A DNA stretch of 64,000 nt from Desulfitobacterium_A sp034927245 (GTDB lineage Bacteria > Bacillota > Desulfitobacteriia > Desulfitobacteriales > Desulfitobacteriaceae): the NCBI RefSeq assembly GCF_034927245.1, contig NZ_JAYFQK010000024.1:1-64000 (forward strand). The letters run 5' to 3'. Below, in pieces: positions 1 through 7,691 of the stretch. Every line of letters begins with the position of its first letter. Within the stretch, counting starts at the first letter, position 1. The position numbers and the translations under genes are program-made. Below the pieces are notes generated by a model that was given only the letters and a program-made list of their open reading frames with translations, was not told the origin of the DNA and made no database searches.

Positions 1-137
1 CACAAATCCCATTTTTGCAACTTATTTCCACTATATTTTGGAAATGGGTAGGTTTTTTATTGCCTTTTTTAGGTTAACTAGCATCCTGAAAAGATTGACC
101 GAAATTTTTAAGGTCTTGACATATTACCGAAGGACTC
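1..137 (+). mobile_element. Right end of an IS110-family element (partial copy)
   Basis: All 137 bases match positions 26608-26744, the non-coding right end that follows the IS110-type transposase gene in the second copy. The match stops after GGACTC in both places, and the following bases differ, so the right boundary of the element is at or within a few bases of 137. The transposase gene of this copy would lie to the left, outside the window. A perfect -35 hexamer TTGACA sits at 116-121, 16 bases from the end. The next gene's stop codon begins 7 bases after the boundary. Confidence 0.9.
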
Positions 138-143
138 ATACCC

Positions 144-1049
144 TCATTCGAGAGTGATTCCCAACTGTTTTAAATAGTGTAAATTAAGCTCGAAACGAAC
201 CGTCTTCAGCGGGTCAACGACCTGGCAAACTTGCAAATTACCCGCAAGGCTAAGCAAATTGATCGCATCATATTCGTTGAACGTGCCATGAGTCATCGTT
301 GTCAGTAGATCCACGAGATTACGAGTAGCATCCAAAACCGCTTCATCCAGCGTATTTGCTGACGCGATCACGTACACAGAAAAAGCGGTTTTAGCTAAAG
401 GCAATGGCAGTTGACAGTCTTTGAGCACTGAAACGGTGACCGTAACCTCACCTTGGACTTCCAACCCACAGACTGAAACTTCCCCATCGCCCATCACAGC
501 ATGCAAATCGCCCATCGCTAACAAGGCCCCTGGAACATTAACCGGCAAATAAAGTGTGGTGCCTTCTCCGATTATCGTGCAATCCATATTCCCGCCATGT
601 TCACCGGGTGTGCCGCAGGATACGGGATCACCTGCAGGAGCCGTTCCGATAACCCCAATCATTGGTTTAAGAGGGAGTTCAACCTTTCCTTCATATACTG
701 CCTTACTGTCCCGAATGGGGATAAGACGAATCGCATTTTGGGTTAGCCTGTCTCCAATCATCCCTACATCAGGCCCAGTCATCATGACACCATGATCGGC
801 TATGCCGATTTTCTCGATTGTAACCTTCAAAATATCACCCGGTTGGGCCCCTTGAACATAAACCGGACCGGTAGCGGGATTAATCCTATTCCAATCAAGG
901 GTCTCAAAATCCGTATCAGTCGACTTGATCTGATTTTCAAAGCAGTCACAAGTCTCAAAAAGGACGGTTGCTCCATCTTCCACCCGTTGTACAGGTTGGT
1001 TCAATGCTGACATAGCATAGATAATTTGATTGCGTTTAATACGATACAT
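144..1049 (-). CDS. Acetamidase/formamidase family amidohydrolase
   Basis: A 301-residue protein of the FmdA/AmdA family, cytoplasmic enzymes that hydrolyse short amides (formamide, acetamide) to ammonia and the acid. Visible family features are the early beta-rich segment with GPVYVQGAQPGD (61-72), HGGNMD (151-156) and DLHAVMGDGE (181-190). Length is normal for the family. The ATG start is preceded by GAGGAG. It lies 156 bases downstream of a glutamine synthetase-like gene on the same strand. The pair fits amide nitrogen scavenging: one gene releases ammonia, the other assimilates it or glutamylates an amine. The true substrate cannot be read from sequence. The 3' end abuts an IS110 right end without damage to the stop codon. 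Confidence 0.88.
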   Translation of the reverse strand: MYRIKRNQIIYAMSALNQPVQRVEDGATVLFETCDCFENQIKSTDTDFETLDWNRINPATGPVYVQGAQPGDILKVTIEKIGIADHGVMMTGPDVGMIGDRLTQNAIRLIPIRDSKAVYEGKVELPLKPMIGVIGTAPAGDPVSCGTPGEHGGNMDCTIIGEGTTLYLPVNVPGALLAMGDLHAVMGDGEVSVCGLEVQGEVTVTVSVLKDCQLPLPLAKTAFSVYVIASANTLDEAVLDATRNLVDLLTTMTHGTFNEYDAINLLSLAGNLQVCQVVDPLKTVRFELNLHYLKQLGITLE

Positions 1050-1205
1050 TTCAAACTCCTCTCCGAATCCCCGGTAATTCCGGTGTATTCTCCCAAAATA
1101 AACGTTTAAATATTTTATGATAACTTAAATTGGTCATCTCGCATTTCACCCTTAGAGCGAGGGCCAAACTCAAGAGTGAAGCCGAAATGCCAAAATATTA
1201 CTTGT

Positions 1206-2561
1206 TTAATAAAGATCAAGATACTCTTTATACTCCCAGTCGGTGACTGCAGCCTCATACCTTTCCCATTCCGTCCGACGCATCAAGATGTAGTAACGAA
1301 TATACTCTTCACCCAATGTCTCCCGAAAGAAATCATCGTCCTCCAAAGCGGCTAAGGCTTGGGGCATTGAGCGCGGCAAACGCGGAAATTCCCGAGCATA
1401 GGCGTCTTGCCTAGCCAATGCGGGAGGCGGTTCAATGTGTTGTCTAATACCATCTAAACCGGCAGCCAGCATGGCTGCCAAAGAAATATACGGATTGGTA
1501 TCCGCGCCAGGCAAGCGGTTTTCCAAGCGGGTGTTTTCTCCCCGCTGTTGAGGAATGCGGAGCATCGCTCCTCGGTGTTCGTAGCCCCAGGTCACCGTTG
1601 TAGGAGCAAACGTATAGGGTTGCAGCCGTTTATAGCTATTGATGGTCGGATTGCACAAAGCGCATAAAGCCTTGGCATGCTTGATCTGTCCACCAATAAA
1701 CCAGCGGCAAAGCTTCGATAAACCATCCGGTTGATGCAGGTCAAAAAAAACATTGTGGCCATTCTTATCAAACAAGGAGAGATGGGTATGTGCCCCACTT
1801 CCACTCGCCGAGGTGACAGGCTTACTCATAAATGTGGCCTTATACCCCTTGTGTTCAAGAATTTCTTTAATAATCGTTCGATAGTAGAAAGCCATGTCGG
1901 CAATTTCTAAACCCCAAAATGGCGAATTCGTCACTTCAAATTGCCCCGACCCATATTCCGTATTGGCAACTTCCGGTCCCGCGCCCATTTCTGTTAAGGC
2001 AAACAGAACGGAAGTAATGATATCTTCTACTTTCGCCTGTGTAACCTCGGAAAAACATTGCAATCCGGTCCATACCGGTTCTAAAGATTGAAAATCTGTA
2101 CGTTGTCCATCCGCCCGAAAAACATAGAATTCATACTCAAAGGCACCATAAACTCGATAGCCATCCTGAGCAAAATTATTTAAAACTCGCCGTAAGATGT
2201 GACGGGGCGAAATGGGTACGGGTTGACCATCGGGTAAAAATATATCGGAAATAACATGAGCCATCCCAGGCGACGTCGGCAGGATTCCAAAGGTCGCCAG
2301 ATCGGGTTTTAACACCCAGCTTGGATATCCACCATCAAAGCCCTCTCCTGCTTCCGGCAGCAGCTTGGCAGAAGTATCCATCGAGAACATGGCTGAAGGA
2401 TAGGATAAAGAACCTTGCATCACCTGTTCCAGGAAATACCTTGTAGGGACATAACGCGCACGCTGGATATTTGAAGGATCATGAAAAGTCACCCGAATTG
2501 TATGAATCTGTTTTTCATGAAGCATTTGAGTAATATGACTGCTTAAATCCGATGTAGCCAA
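1206..2561 (-). CDS. Glutamine synthetase family protein
   Basis: A 451-residue enzyme with the full glutamine synthetase fold: N-terminal beta-grasp domain (about 20-110) and catalytic domain. Metal and substrate residues are visible: FEYEF (141-145), TEYGSGQFE (201-209), GAHTH (256-260), NPTINSYKR (304-312), RIPQQR (335-340) and RLENRLPGADTNPY (345-358). The Tyr adenylylation region typical of GSI-beta is not evident. The sequence looks more like the GlnA-like/gamma-glutamylamine synthetase branch than the main GlnA, so the acceptor may be an amine and not ammonia. It is first in a unit with the amidase gene and is preceded by a sigma-54-type promoter at 2658-2673, which points to control by nitrogen or substrate supply. 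Confidence 0.87.
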   Translation of the reverse strand: MATSDLSSHITQMLHEKQIHTIRVTFHDPSNIQRARYVPTRYFLEQVMQGSLSYPSAMFSMDTSAKLLPEAGEGFDGGYPSWVLKPDLATFGILPTSPGMAHVISDIFLPDGQPVPISPRHILRRVLNNFAQDGYRVYGAFEYEFYVFRADGQRTDFQSLEPVWTGLQCFSEVTQAKVEDIITSVLFALTEMGAGPEVANTEYGSGQFEVTNSPFWGLEIADMAFYYRTIIKEILEHKGYKATFMSKPVTSASGSGAHTHLSLFDKNGHNVFFDLHQPDGLSKLCRWFIGGQIKHAKALCALCNPTINSYKRLQPYTFAPTTVTWGYEHRGAMLRIPQQRGENTRLENRLPGADTNPYISLAAMLAAGLDGIRQHIEPPPALARQDAYAREFPRLPRSMPQALAALEDDDFFRETLGEEYIRYYILMRRTEWERYEAAVTDWEYKEYLDLY

Positions 2562-2657
2562 GGTTCACACCCCCTTTCGTGTAAAGTTTAAAATAAAAAG
2601 TATCGATGCATAACTTGAAATTTTACATAATTTCTTCTCGGTGTGTTATAAAATATA

Positions 2658-2673
2658 TGCAATTTCTGTACCA
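2658..2673 (-). promoter_or_regulatory. Sigma-54 (-24/-12) promoter
   Basis: Read on the minus strand the site is TGGTAC-N5-TTGCA. The invariant GG (2671-2672) and GC (2659-2660) are exactly 10 bases apart, as RpoN promoters require. It lies about 97 bases upstream of the glutamine synthetase-like start codon. A gene for a sigma-54 activator is transcribed divergently from the same intergenic space, which strongly supports the call. Confidence 0.85.
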
Positions 2674-2705
2674 CAGTATTAGTACACGTACCACGCACAG
2701 AATAA

Positions 2706-2746
2706 CCGGATCCTAAGACAGATGTCTTTCCTCAATAGACATCCGG
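2706..2746. promoter_or_regulatory. Nested inverted repeats, likely activator (UAS) binding site
   Basis: GATGTCT (2721-2727) and AGACATC (2737-2743) form a 7-base inverted repeat around a 9-base gap. An outer pair CCGGAT (2706-2711) / ATCCGG (2741-2746) is also present. The repeats lie 35-75 bases upstream of the sigma-54 promoter, the usual place for enhancer-binding protein sites, and just before the activator's own start. The role is inferred from position. Confidence 0.55.
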
Positions 2747-2781
2747 CAACTAATGGTTTAAAATAGAACCAGGTGATGATA

Positions 2782-3735
2782 ATGTTGAACCAAGAAATAA
2801 TAGCCCAAAGCCAAGAATTTGCTTCCCTTCTTGACCGCGCACAGCGTATTGCACTGTTTCCTTCCACTGTCTTACTAGAAGGAGAAACAGGAGCCGGCAA
2901 AGAGGTTGTCGCGAATTGGATTTACCGTCATAGTCCCCGTGCTTCTTTCCCCTTTATAAAGATTAATTGTGGAGCGATACCGGAAACCCTTTTAGAATCG
3001 GAGCTTTTTGGTTATGAGAAGGGCGCCTTTACGGGAGCGAAAAACGAAGGAAATCCAGGTCTCTTTGAGCTAGCGGATAAAGGTACGCTTCTTCTCGATG
3101 AAGTCGGTGAGCTCTCTCTTGCTATGCAGGTTAAATTATTACGTGTCCTGCACGACCGAGAAATTCGTCGTGTCGGTGGGAGTTGGTCCAGAACCGTCGA
3201 TGTGAGGGTAATCGCCTGCACGAATAAGAATCTTCAAACCATGGTTGAACAACACCTGTTTCGGGAGGATCTCTTTTATCGTTTAAACGTCGCCTATCTC
3301 TATGTTCCACCCTTACGTGAACGAAGAGAGGATATTCTCCCTTTACTGAATCACTTTCTAAATGAAATCATGGAAGAATTCAAAATCAATCGGCGGTTCA
3401 GTAATGAAGCATTGAATTTCATTCTTAATTATGACTACCCCGGAAATGTCCGTGAGTTGCGCAACCTTGTTGAAGGGCTATGTGTAAGCGCAGAGTCAGA
3501 GCTTATTACTCTTGATTCTGTTGTAAACCGTTTACGGCCCAGTTCTTGCAGTCCATTGACGAACCACGTGAGTAGTAATCTTCAAGCACAATTAGATGCT
3601 GCGGAAAAAACGATTATCCAACAGGCCCTACTGAAAAGCCCAAGCATTCGCCAAGCGGCCAAGATTTTAGGTATTAGCCACGCTACATTGTTGCGTCGTA
3701 TGCAAAAATACGACCTGAAATCCAAGTCAGTTTAG
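2782..3735 (+). CDS. Sigma-54-dependent transcriptional activator lacking a sensor domain
   Basis: The protein is essentially an AAA+ sigma-54 activation domain followed by a Fis-type helix-turn-helix; there is no N-terminal receiver, PAS, GAF or ACT domain. Counting from an upstream GTG (2773), Walker A GETGAGKE is at 37-44, the sigma-54 contact loop GAFTGA at 84-89, Walker B LLLDEV at 106-111, and the C-terminal helix-turn-helix AAKILGISHATLLRR at about 293-307. ATG 2782 is preferred because AGGTG lies 6 bases upstream. A PspF-like architecture suggests activity is set by a partner protein or by expression level. It is divergent from the glutamine synthetase-like/amidase genes and their RpoN promoter, so those are its probable targets. 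Confidence 0.9.
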   Translation: MLNQEIIAQSQEFASLLDRAQRIALFPSTVLLEGETGAGKEVVANWIYRHSPRASFPFIKINCGAIPETLLESELFGYEKGAFTGAKNEGNPGLFELADKGTLLLDEVGELSLAMQVKLLRVLHDREIRRVGGSWSRTVDVRVIACTNKNLQTMVEQHLFREDLFYRLNVAYLYVPPLRERREDILPLLNHFLNEIMEEFKINRRFSNEALNFILNYDYPGNVRELRNLVEGLCVSAESELITLDSVVNRLRPSSCSPLTNHVSSNLQAQLDAAEKTIIQQALLKSPSIRQAAKILGISHATLLRRMQKYDLKSKSV

Positions 3736-3748
3736 AAAGCATTAGAAA

Positions 3749-3787
3749 TACACCGTGCTCATTTCATTGAGCACGGTGTATTTTTTT
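3749..3787 (+). terminator. Rho-independent terminator of the sigma-54 activator gene
   Basis: A 12-bp perfect stem, TACACCGTGCTC with GAGCACGGTGTA, closes an 8-base loop and is followed by seven T residues. It starts 14 bases after the stop codon. Confidence 0.92.
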
Positions 3788-3922
3788 CGCTTACATTCGG
3801 CAAGAATAGCCGTAATCTTTATTGGGCGAGAGCCGAACAACTTGCCGCTCGCTGATCACCCCGTAATAGCGAGCATTCTAAATATTCTTATACATTCGAA
3901 CTTATAACAAGAAAAGAAAAGA

Positions 3923-3970
3923 AAAAAGCTAGATGATATTGCCCTTAATAAGCATGCCATCTAGCTTTTT
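3923..3970 (-). terminator. Terminator downstream of the lipoprotein gene
   Basis: AAAAAGCTAGATG (3923-3935) pairs with CATCTAGCTTTTT (3958-3970). It lies just after the lipoprotein stop codon on the minus strand. It is symmetric enough to work in both directions. Confidence 0.85.
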
Positions 3971-3977
3971 TCTATAC

Positions 3978-4382
3978 CTATTGATTTGTATACTTTAAAT
4001 CCATATTTTCGATCTGTCCATTCCATTCTATTTTCGCCTTTATAACTAAATCTTTATTTGGATAAGGGCCTTTACTGGAAGTATTCGTTAATTCAATATA
4101 CCCTCTTGGGGGGAGGTCAATACTGCCATTTACCCCTACATATGGACTGGCTTCAAAGGCATATTTAACGAGTCCTACAGACTCTACATCAGTTCCCTTG
4201 TAGCTTATTTTACCTATATTTGTTTGAGATTGACCTTGTGAAATTGAATAATTCGCTATCCAATGCTCACTTTCACCTATAAAGTTCATGCTTCGTGAAC
4301 CAGAGGAATTATTACAACCTGTAATTGCAAATAAAAAGATTAAAGTAAATAAGAATCCCAAAGAACGTGATAGCTTCGTCAT
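3978..4382 (-). CDS. Small putative lipoprotein
   Basis: The start chosen is ATG 4382 (134 residues), with GGTGG about 8 bases upstream; a longer in-frame reading begins with TTG at 4400. The N-terminus has a charged start (MTKLSRS), a hydrophobic stretch and a lipobox FAITGC, so the mature protein should be lipid-anchored outside the membrane. After the Cys come Ser/Asn-rich linker residues and then about 100 residues that look beta-rich. A segment SIDLPPRGYIELTN may be a strand pair in an immunoglobulin-like fold. I do not recognise a family. The downstream smORF-like gene at 4472-4573 lies upstream on the same strand, so the two may be co-transcribed. Confidence 0.75.
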   Translation of the reverse strand: MTKLSRSLGFLFTLIFLFAITGCNNSSGSRSMNFIGESEHWIANYSISQGQSQTNIGKISYKGTDVESVGLVKYAFEASPYVGVNGSIDLPPRGYIELTNTSSKGPYPNKDLVIKAKIEWNGQIENMDLKYTNQ

Positions 4383-4471
4383 TATTACACCACCATCCAA
4401 ATAAGAATTAAACTTAAATTGCTATTTCTAATATAACTAAAATTTATCTATTATTGGGGGGATTTAAAAGA

Positions 4472-4573
4472 CTATCTTTTTATTAATTTTATTATTCCTA
4501 TTACTACAGCAAGCATTACTATTCCCCACAAAAAGAAAATCCACAAAGGCAAAGAGCCAAAACCTATTTCCAT
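4472..4573 (-). CDS. 33-residue single-pass membrane peptide
   Basis: The reading frame begins with MEIGFGSLPLWI and ends IIKLIKR. It is one hydrophobic helix of about 24 residues with a basic C-terminus. A very strong ribosome site (GGGGGGAGGTGG) sits about 5 bases before the ATG, which is the main reason to believe it. It lies upstream of the small lipoprotein gene on the same strand. A longer ORF in another frame here (4464-4754) has no ribosome site and an unlikely composition. Function is unknown; the form resembles small membrane regulators or toxin-like peptides. Confidence 0.65.
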   Translation of the reverse strand: MEIGFGSLPLWIFFLWGIVMLAVVIGIIKLIKR

Positions 4574-4854
4574 AAGTCCACCTCCCCCCTATCGGCATGT
4601 TATCCATCGTCATACCTCCATTTAATTTCATGATAGGCTGTTTTTTTCCTGTCTTCGGTGTACGAAATTTCTTATTGCATGGTCTAATTCTCGTTTTCTC
4701 AGCTTCATTGAGTAAGGATATATATGTAAATTTAGACAGTGAAGAACATATCACCTTCTTTTTGTAGAAATATTCGGAAGGGAAAAGAGAAACCGGACAA
4801 TATCACCCTTGACGGAATATCATCCAGTTTTTTATATCACTAATGTGATGGTAA
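4574..4854. other. Intergenic stretch without a convincing gene
   Basis: AT-rich DNA between the membrane peptide and the next promoter. It contains one imperfect inverted repeat (about 4788-4842, AAAC..GGA..ATAT with ATAT..TCC..GTTT, then a T run) that could act as a terminator on the plus strand. No ORF here has both a ribosome site and protein-like composition. Confidence 0.5.
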
Positions 4855-4882
4855 TTGCGATTCAATGCAGATCCGTTATAAT
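4855..4882 (+). promoter_or_regulatory. Sigma-A-type promoter
   Basis: TTGCGA (4855-4860), a 16-base spacer and a perfect TATAAT (4877-4882) lie 33 bases before the start codon of the next plus-strand gene. Confidence 0.7.
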
Positions 4883-4914
4883 AAATAACATAGAAGGCGC
4901 AGGAGGGTAGCCCT

Positions 4915-5718
4915 ATGAGCAATAAACCGAGCCCAATAAGCGTAATAGTAATTTTCGCGATCATGACCGTTCTGGTCATTTCAATCGTACAAGCACGTAC
5001 GAAACCTATACCCGGGCCGCTTTACCCGGCGGAGGACAAAGCTGCCGAAGAAGATCTAACGGAAATTAAAGCCTTAGCCGACACCTGGGCCAATGCTTAT
5101 AGCGAGAGAGACGGAGATACTTTATACCGTCTGTGTAAGAATAATGACTTATTTACGGCGATAGGCGGCTACAGCTTTGAAGATGGCAGGCATGGCTTTG
5201 GCATGTCCAGTCCCTGGCCCTGGGACAAAGATCATAAAATCGTTCTGGGTAATGGAATTATCGACATTTATTATTATTTCCGCGCCTCCGACCCTCATAT
5301 TTGGGTACACAAAGAAACCTTGACCTATGAAAAACTGGACAGTGTCTACCAGGTAGCCGACGAAACAATGATAATGCTGGAGCCGTCAGCGAAGAAAGTC
5401 TTTATCGATGCCTACCAATACGGTCTTCCTGATTTTGCAGGGTTTTCAACGGCATATCAACTGCACGCGGATTCCGATCCTACCCAAGCCGAGATATATT
5501 GTGATCCGGCAAATGCGGCTCAGAACCAACTGAACATCAGCCACGCTACCGCTCAGGTTGAGTATTTGAACGAACCCGGAACCGCACGCGTCACCTTCGT
5601 TTGGCCCGATGGTAGCGTGAAGGTTTTGATGCGACAACCGAAAGTACATGGCGATTCGGGGATCTGGGTAGTCGAACAGGTGCTGGATCAATTTCCAAGT
5701 TCAGAAAAGGAGCCATAA
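4915..5718 (+). CDS. Membrane-anchored protein of unknown function
   Basis: A 267-residue protein. Residues about 8-26 form one hydrophobic segment (SVIVIFAIMTVLVIS), so it is probably anchored in the membrane with the rest outside. Residues about 45-75 (EIKALADTWANAYSERDGDTLYRL) resemble the first helix of NTF2-like/DUF4829-type domains, in which a helix with a W-x-A/x-D pattern precedes a curved beta-sheet. The rest is beta-rich with many aromatic residues. The start has GGAGGG 6 bases upstream and a good promoter. It appears to be a single-gene unit. No catalytic motif is evident. Confidence 0.7.
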   Translation: MSNKPSPISVIVIFAIMTVLVISIVQARTKPIPGPLYPAEDKAAEEDLTEIKALADTWANAYSERDGDTLYRLCKNNDLFTAIGGYSFEDGRHGFGMSSPWPWDKDHKIVLGNGIIDIYYYFRASDPHIWVHKETLTYEKLDSVYQVADETMIMLEPSAKKVFIDAYQYGLPDFAGFSTAYQLHADSDPTQAEIYCDPANAAQNQLNISHATAQVEYLNEPGTARVTFVWPDGSVKVLMRQPKVHGDSGIWVVEQVLDQFPSSEKEP

Positions 5719-5874
5719 AAAACCGTTTGGGCTATATCTAAGCGTTTATGATGATTTGGACTTGGCAAGGAATCGTTGCTCGGATACCCAAGTAATAGTA
5801 ATACCACAGGTTCAATGTTTTGTGGAATTTGAAAAGTTTCTCCATAAGCGAAACTTCCATTATCGAATTGCTAA

Positions 5875-5903
5875 TTGACTTTACCTGATAAATTGTATAT
5901 GTT
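5875..5903 (+). promoter_or_regulatory. Sigma-A-type promoter of the ferredoxin gene
   Basis: TTGACT (5875-5880), exactly 17 bases, then TATGTT (5898-5903), 62 bases upstream of the ferredoxin ATG. No other gene starts nearby. Confidence 0.65.
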
Positions 5904-5965
5904 AGAACACGAAATACATGACCCCAATGTCATCGGCAAGCACATAGAAAGGGAGGTGAATTATC

Positions 5966-6151
5966 ATGTATGCAACTATAGAATCTGGCTGCATTGGTTG
6001 TGGCTCCTGCGAAGCCTTATGCCCGGAAATCTTTCGGTTGAATGATGACGGACTGGCTGAAGCTTATGTTAATCCTGTTCCGTCGGAACTGGAAGAGAAG
6101 GCTAAAGAAGCAGCCAATATGTGCCCTGTAAATGTAATCATTTTGGAGTAA
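5966..6151 (+). CDS. Single-cluster [4Fe-4S] ferredoxin
   Basis: A 61-residue ferredoxin, a soluble low-potential electron carrier. Cluster ligands are Cys9, Cys12, Cys15 and the distant Cys53 (in NMCPVN), the Desulfovibrio gigas/Thermotoga-type pattern for one [4Fe-4S] cluster. A further Cys19 (CPE) marks the remnant of a two-cluster ancestor and may form a disulfide. The start is clear: GGGAGGTG lies 8 bases upstream of the ATG. It is a single-gene unit with its own promoter and terminator. Any redox partner, including the hydrogenase at 13-17 kb, is only a guess. Confidence 0.92.
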   Translation: MYATIESGCIGCGSCEALCPEIFRLNDDGLAEAYVNPVPSELEEKAKEAANMCPVNVIILE

Positions 6152-6185
6152 CATAAGTTTTTAATAATGGTTAAACTGTAAATCA

Positions 6186-6235
6186 AAATATAAAGGCTCG
6201 GAAATGGTGATTATTTCTGGAGCCTTTATATTTTT
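6186..6235 (+). terminator. Terminator of the ferredoxin gene
   Basis: AAATATAAAGGCTC (to 6199) pairs with GAGCCTTTATATTT (from 6220), followed by T residues. It starts about 35 bases after the ferredoxin stop codon. Confidence 0.85.
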
Positions 6236-6278
6236 CTATAGGGTTGAAGTCTTAGCAATCACCTTCCCTACTAAATTG

Positions 6279-6442
6279 ATGACAGAAAAATAGACAACCC
6301 CTGAAACACTATCGTCATTATGTGGATCAACATTAGAGAACGTCCCGGTTACGCCGATACTTAAATCCGCTCCGGTATTTCTGAAACCCACTTTAGCCAT
6401 AGCCTCTGCACATTCGCGGCTATAAATGCCGTATTCCTCAAA
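6279..6442 (-). pseudogene. Truncated duplicate of a cinA-like gene
   Basis: About 162 bases from 6281 match 9440-9601 inside the intact cinA-like gene at roughly 93% (11 differences counted by eye). The reading frame is kept over the shared part: ECAEAMAKVGFRNTGADLS is the middle of the CinA C-terminal domain. Both ends are unrelated to CinA: the ORF 6236-6502 that carries it has foreign N- and C-terminal residues, and the ESCTGG active-site motif is absent. Differences are mostly synonymous, which suggests an older duplication or import from a related strain. Not expected to make a working enzyme. Confidence 0.8.
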
Positions 6443-6605
6443 GGATATCTGTAGTTGTTTTATGGGGAAAACATGGAGTACCTTCTCGAAGGACTGATGC
6501 AAAAAGCAAACTTTTTAATAGATTGATTTAAATTTAGAAATTCCCGCCCCATGGTAATAAAAAATTCTTAATATCCTATTTGTTACCTAACTCCTATAAG
6601 AATTT

Positions 6606-6824
6606 TCAATCATCGTTATTCGTTAAAACATACTCTAGAATATCACCCGGCTGGCAGTTGAGATTTTTACAAATTGCATCAAGTGTAGAAAAACGAATTG
6701 CTCTTACTTTACCTGTTTTGAGATTTGAAAGATTAACAGTAGAAATACCCACTTTTTCAGCTAATTCATTTAGTTTAACTTTTCGTTCGACTAAAATTCT
6801 ATCTAATCTTATTATTATAGCCAC
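6606..6824 (-). CDS. Small XRE/Cro-type helix-turn-helix regulator
   Basis: A 72-residue protein that is almost entirely one helix-turn-helix of the HTH_26 type: LAEKVGISTVNLSNLKTGK (about 22-40) carries the two helices, and TLDAICKNLNCQPGDILEY (about 47-65) is the family's C-terminal signature. It follows a DUF2975 membrane-protein gene by 13 bases on the same strand. This two-gene pair is common in Firmicutes, where the membrane protein probably modulates the regulator. It is likely autoregulatory from the promoter at 7492-7520. The partner gene seems broken here. Confidence 0.88.
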   Translation of the reverse strand: MAIIIRLDRILVERKVKLNELAEKVGISTVNLSNLKTGKVRAIRFSTLDAICKNLNCQPGDILEYVLTNNDD

Positions 6825-6837
6825 TCATTTCACATCC

Positions 6838-7460
6838 TCATAAAGTGGTGTCATATTCATTTTGTAGAAAAACTCCATATTGGAATATATCCGCCACGAT
6901 AAATATGAGTCCCCCAACTATTACTCCACTCCAATGAATACTCAGTAAATCTATGGTGAATATTTTGGTTACAAATGCTGAGCATAAAATAGCGGCTAAG
7001 ATTTCTGTTGATACCGAATAGATAGCTATAGTATAAGCAATCTTTTTTAAGCTTTTTGCATTGTTCATAATAAACGGAGTTTCTTCCTTTTTAGTGAATT
7101 TTAGAATATTGGCTACCTGTTTAATGCCATAAATAATCAGAGAGTAACTTAAAAGAGACGAGCCCAAATAGGTAATAAAAGCATATTTAGCACTAAAGCT
7201 ATTACTATCTAAAGGTTGTATAACTTTAAATGGAATATAAATGGAAAAATAAGAATTATTATTGACATAATAGCGAATAGACCAATTTGAATTACCTTTA
7301 ACTGCTGAAAATTTATCAGGTGAATCAAAAAGAAAAAAATGAAAGCAATTGTTCCAATGGTCAAGAGTATTAACCCGAGAATCAATATAAATATTATAAG
7401 TTTGTGTGTAATATTTGTTCTCTTTTTTAATGATAAAATACTTGCTTGAATTATAATCAT
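6838..7460 (-). pseudogene. DUF2975 membrane protein gene, apparently frameshifted
   Basis: Two overlapping frames together make one DUF2975-like protein. The first frame (from ATG 7460) gives two transmembrane helices and ends at 7209. The second frame is open back to at least about 7245 and continues to 6838 with two more helices and family-like features: ILKFTKKEETPF, NAKSLKKIAY and the ending FQYGVFLQNEYDTTL. The second frame has no start with a ribosome site. The join would fall near the T5 run at about 7233-7237. A one-base indel, real or a sequencing error, is the simplest explanation. The paired XRE regulator downstream is intact. Confidence 0.65.
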
Positions 7461-7491
7461 CCCCTTCTTAGTTATGGCAGATAATAAAACT

Positions 7492-7520
7492 ATTGTAATA
7501 GAATTATATTCGTTATTCAA
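7492..7520 (-). promoter_or_regulatory. Promoter for the DUF2975-XRE pair
   Basis: On the minus strand: TTGAAT (7515-7520), 17-base spacer, TACAAT (7492-7497), 32 bases upstream of ATG 7460. Confidence 0.55.
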
Positions 7521-7691
7521 TAATAAATTAACGATTATCATTATATTGGGCTAATTTCGTCAATTCTTGGGATACATTATCGGTCCAAATTCTAACGACA
7601 TAGATGACATTGAGATTGACATTGGGGTCGTACCTCATTATTCGTAACGAACTTTCACCGTCAAGTTAATCGCCATGCGTGGCGCACAAAG

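Noticed and set aside
4464..4754. 96-residue minus-strand ORF
   Set aside because: Its composition is not protein-like, it has no ribosome site, and it overlaps the 33-residue membrane peptide, which has a strong site in another frame.
6236..6502. 88-residue ORF taken as an intact gene
   Set aside because: Only its middle is CinA-like; both ends are out of context and the active-site motif is missing, so it was called a gene fragment.
6580..6843. Plus-strand 87-residue ORF
   Set aside because: It is antisense to the XRE regulator, which has clear family motifs on the other strand.
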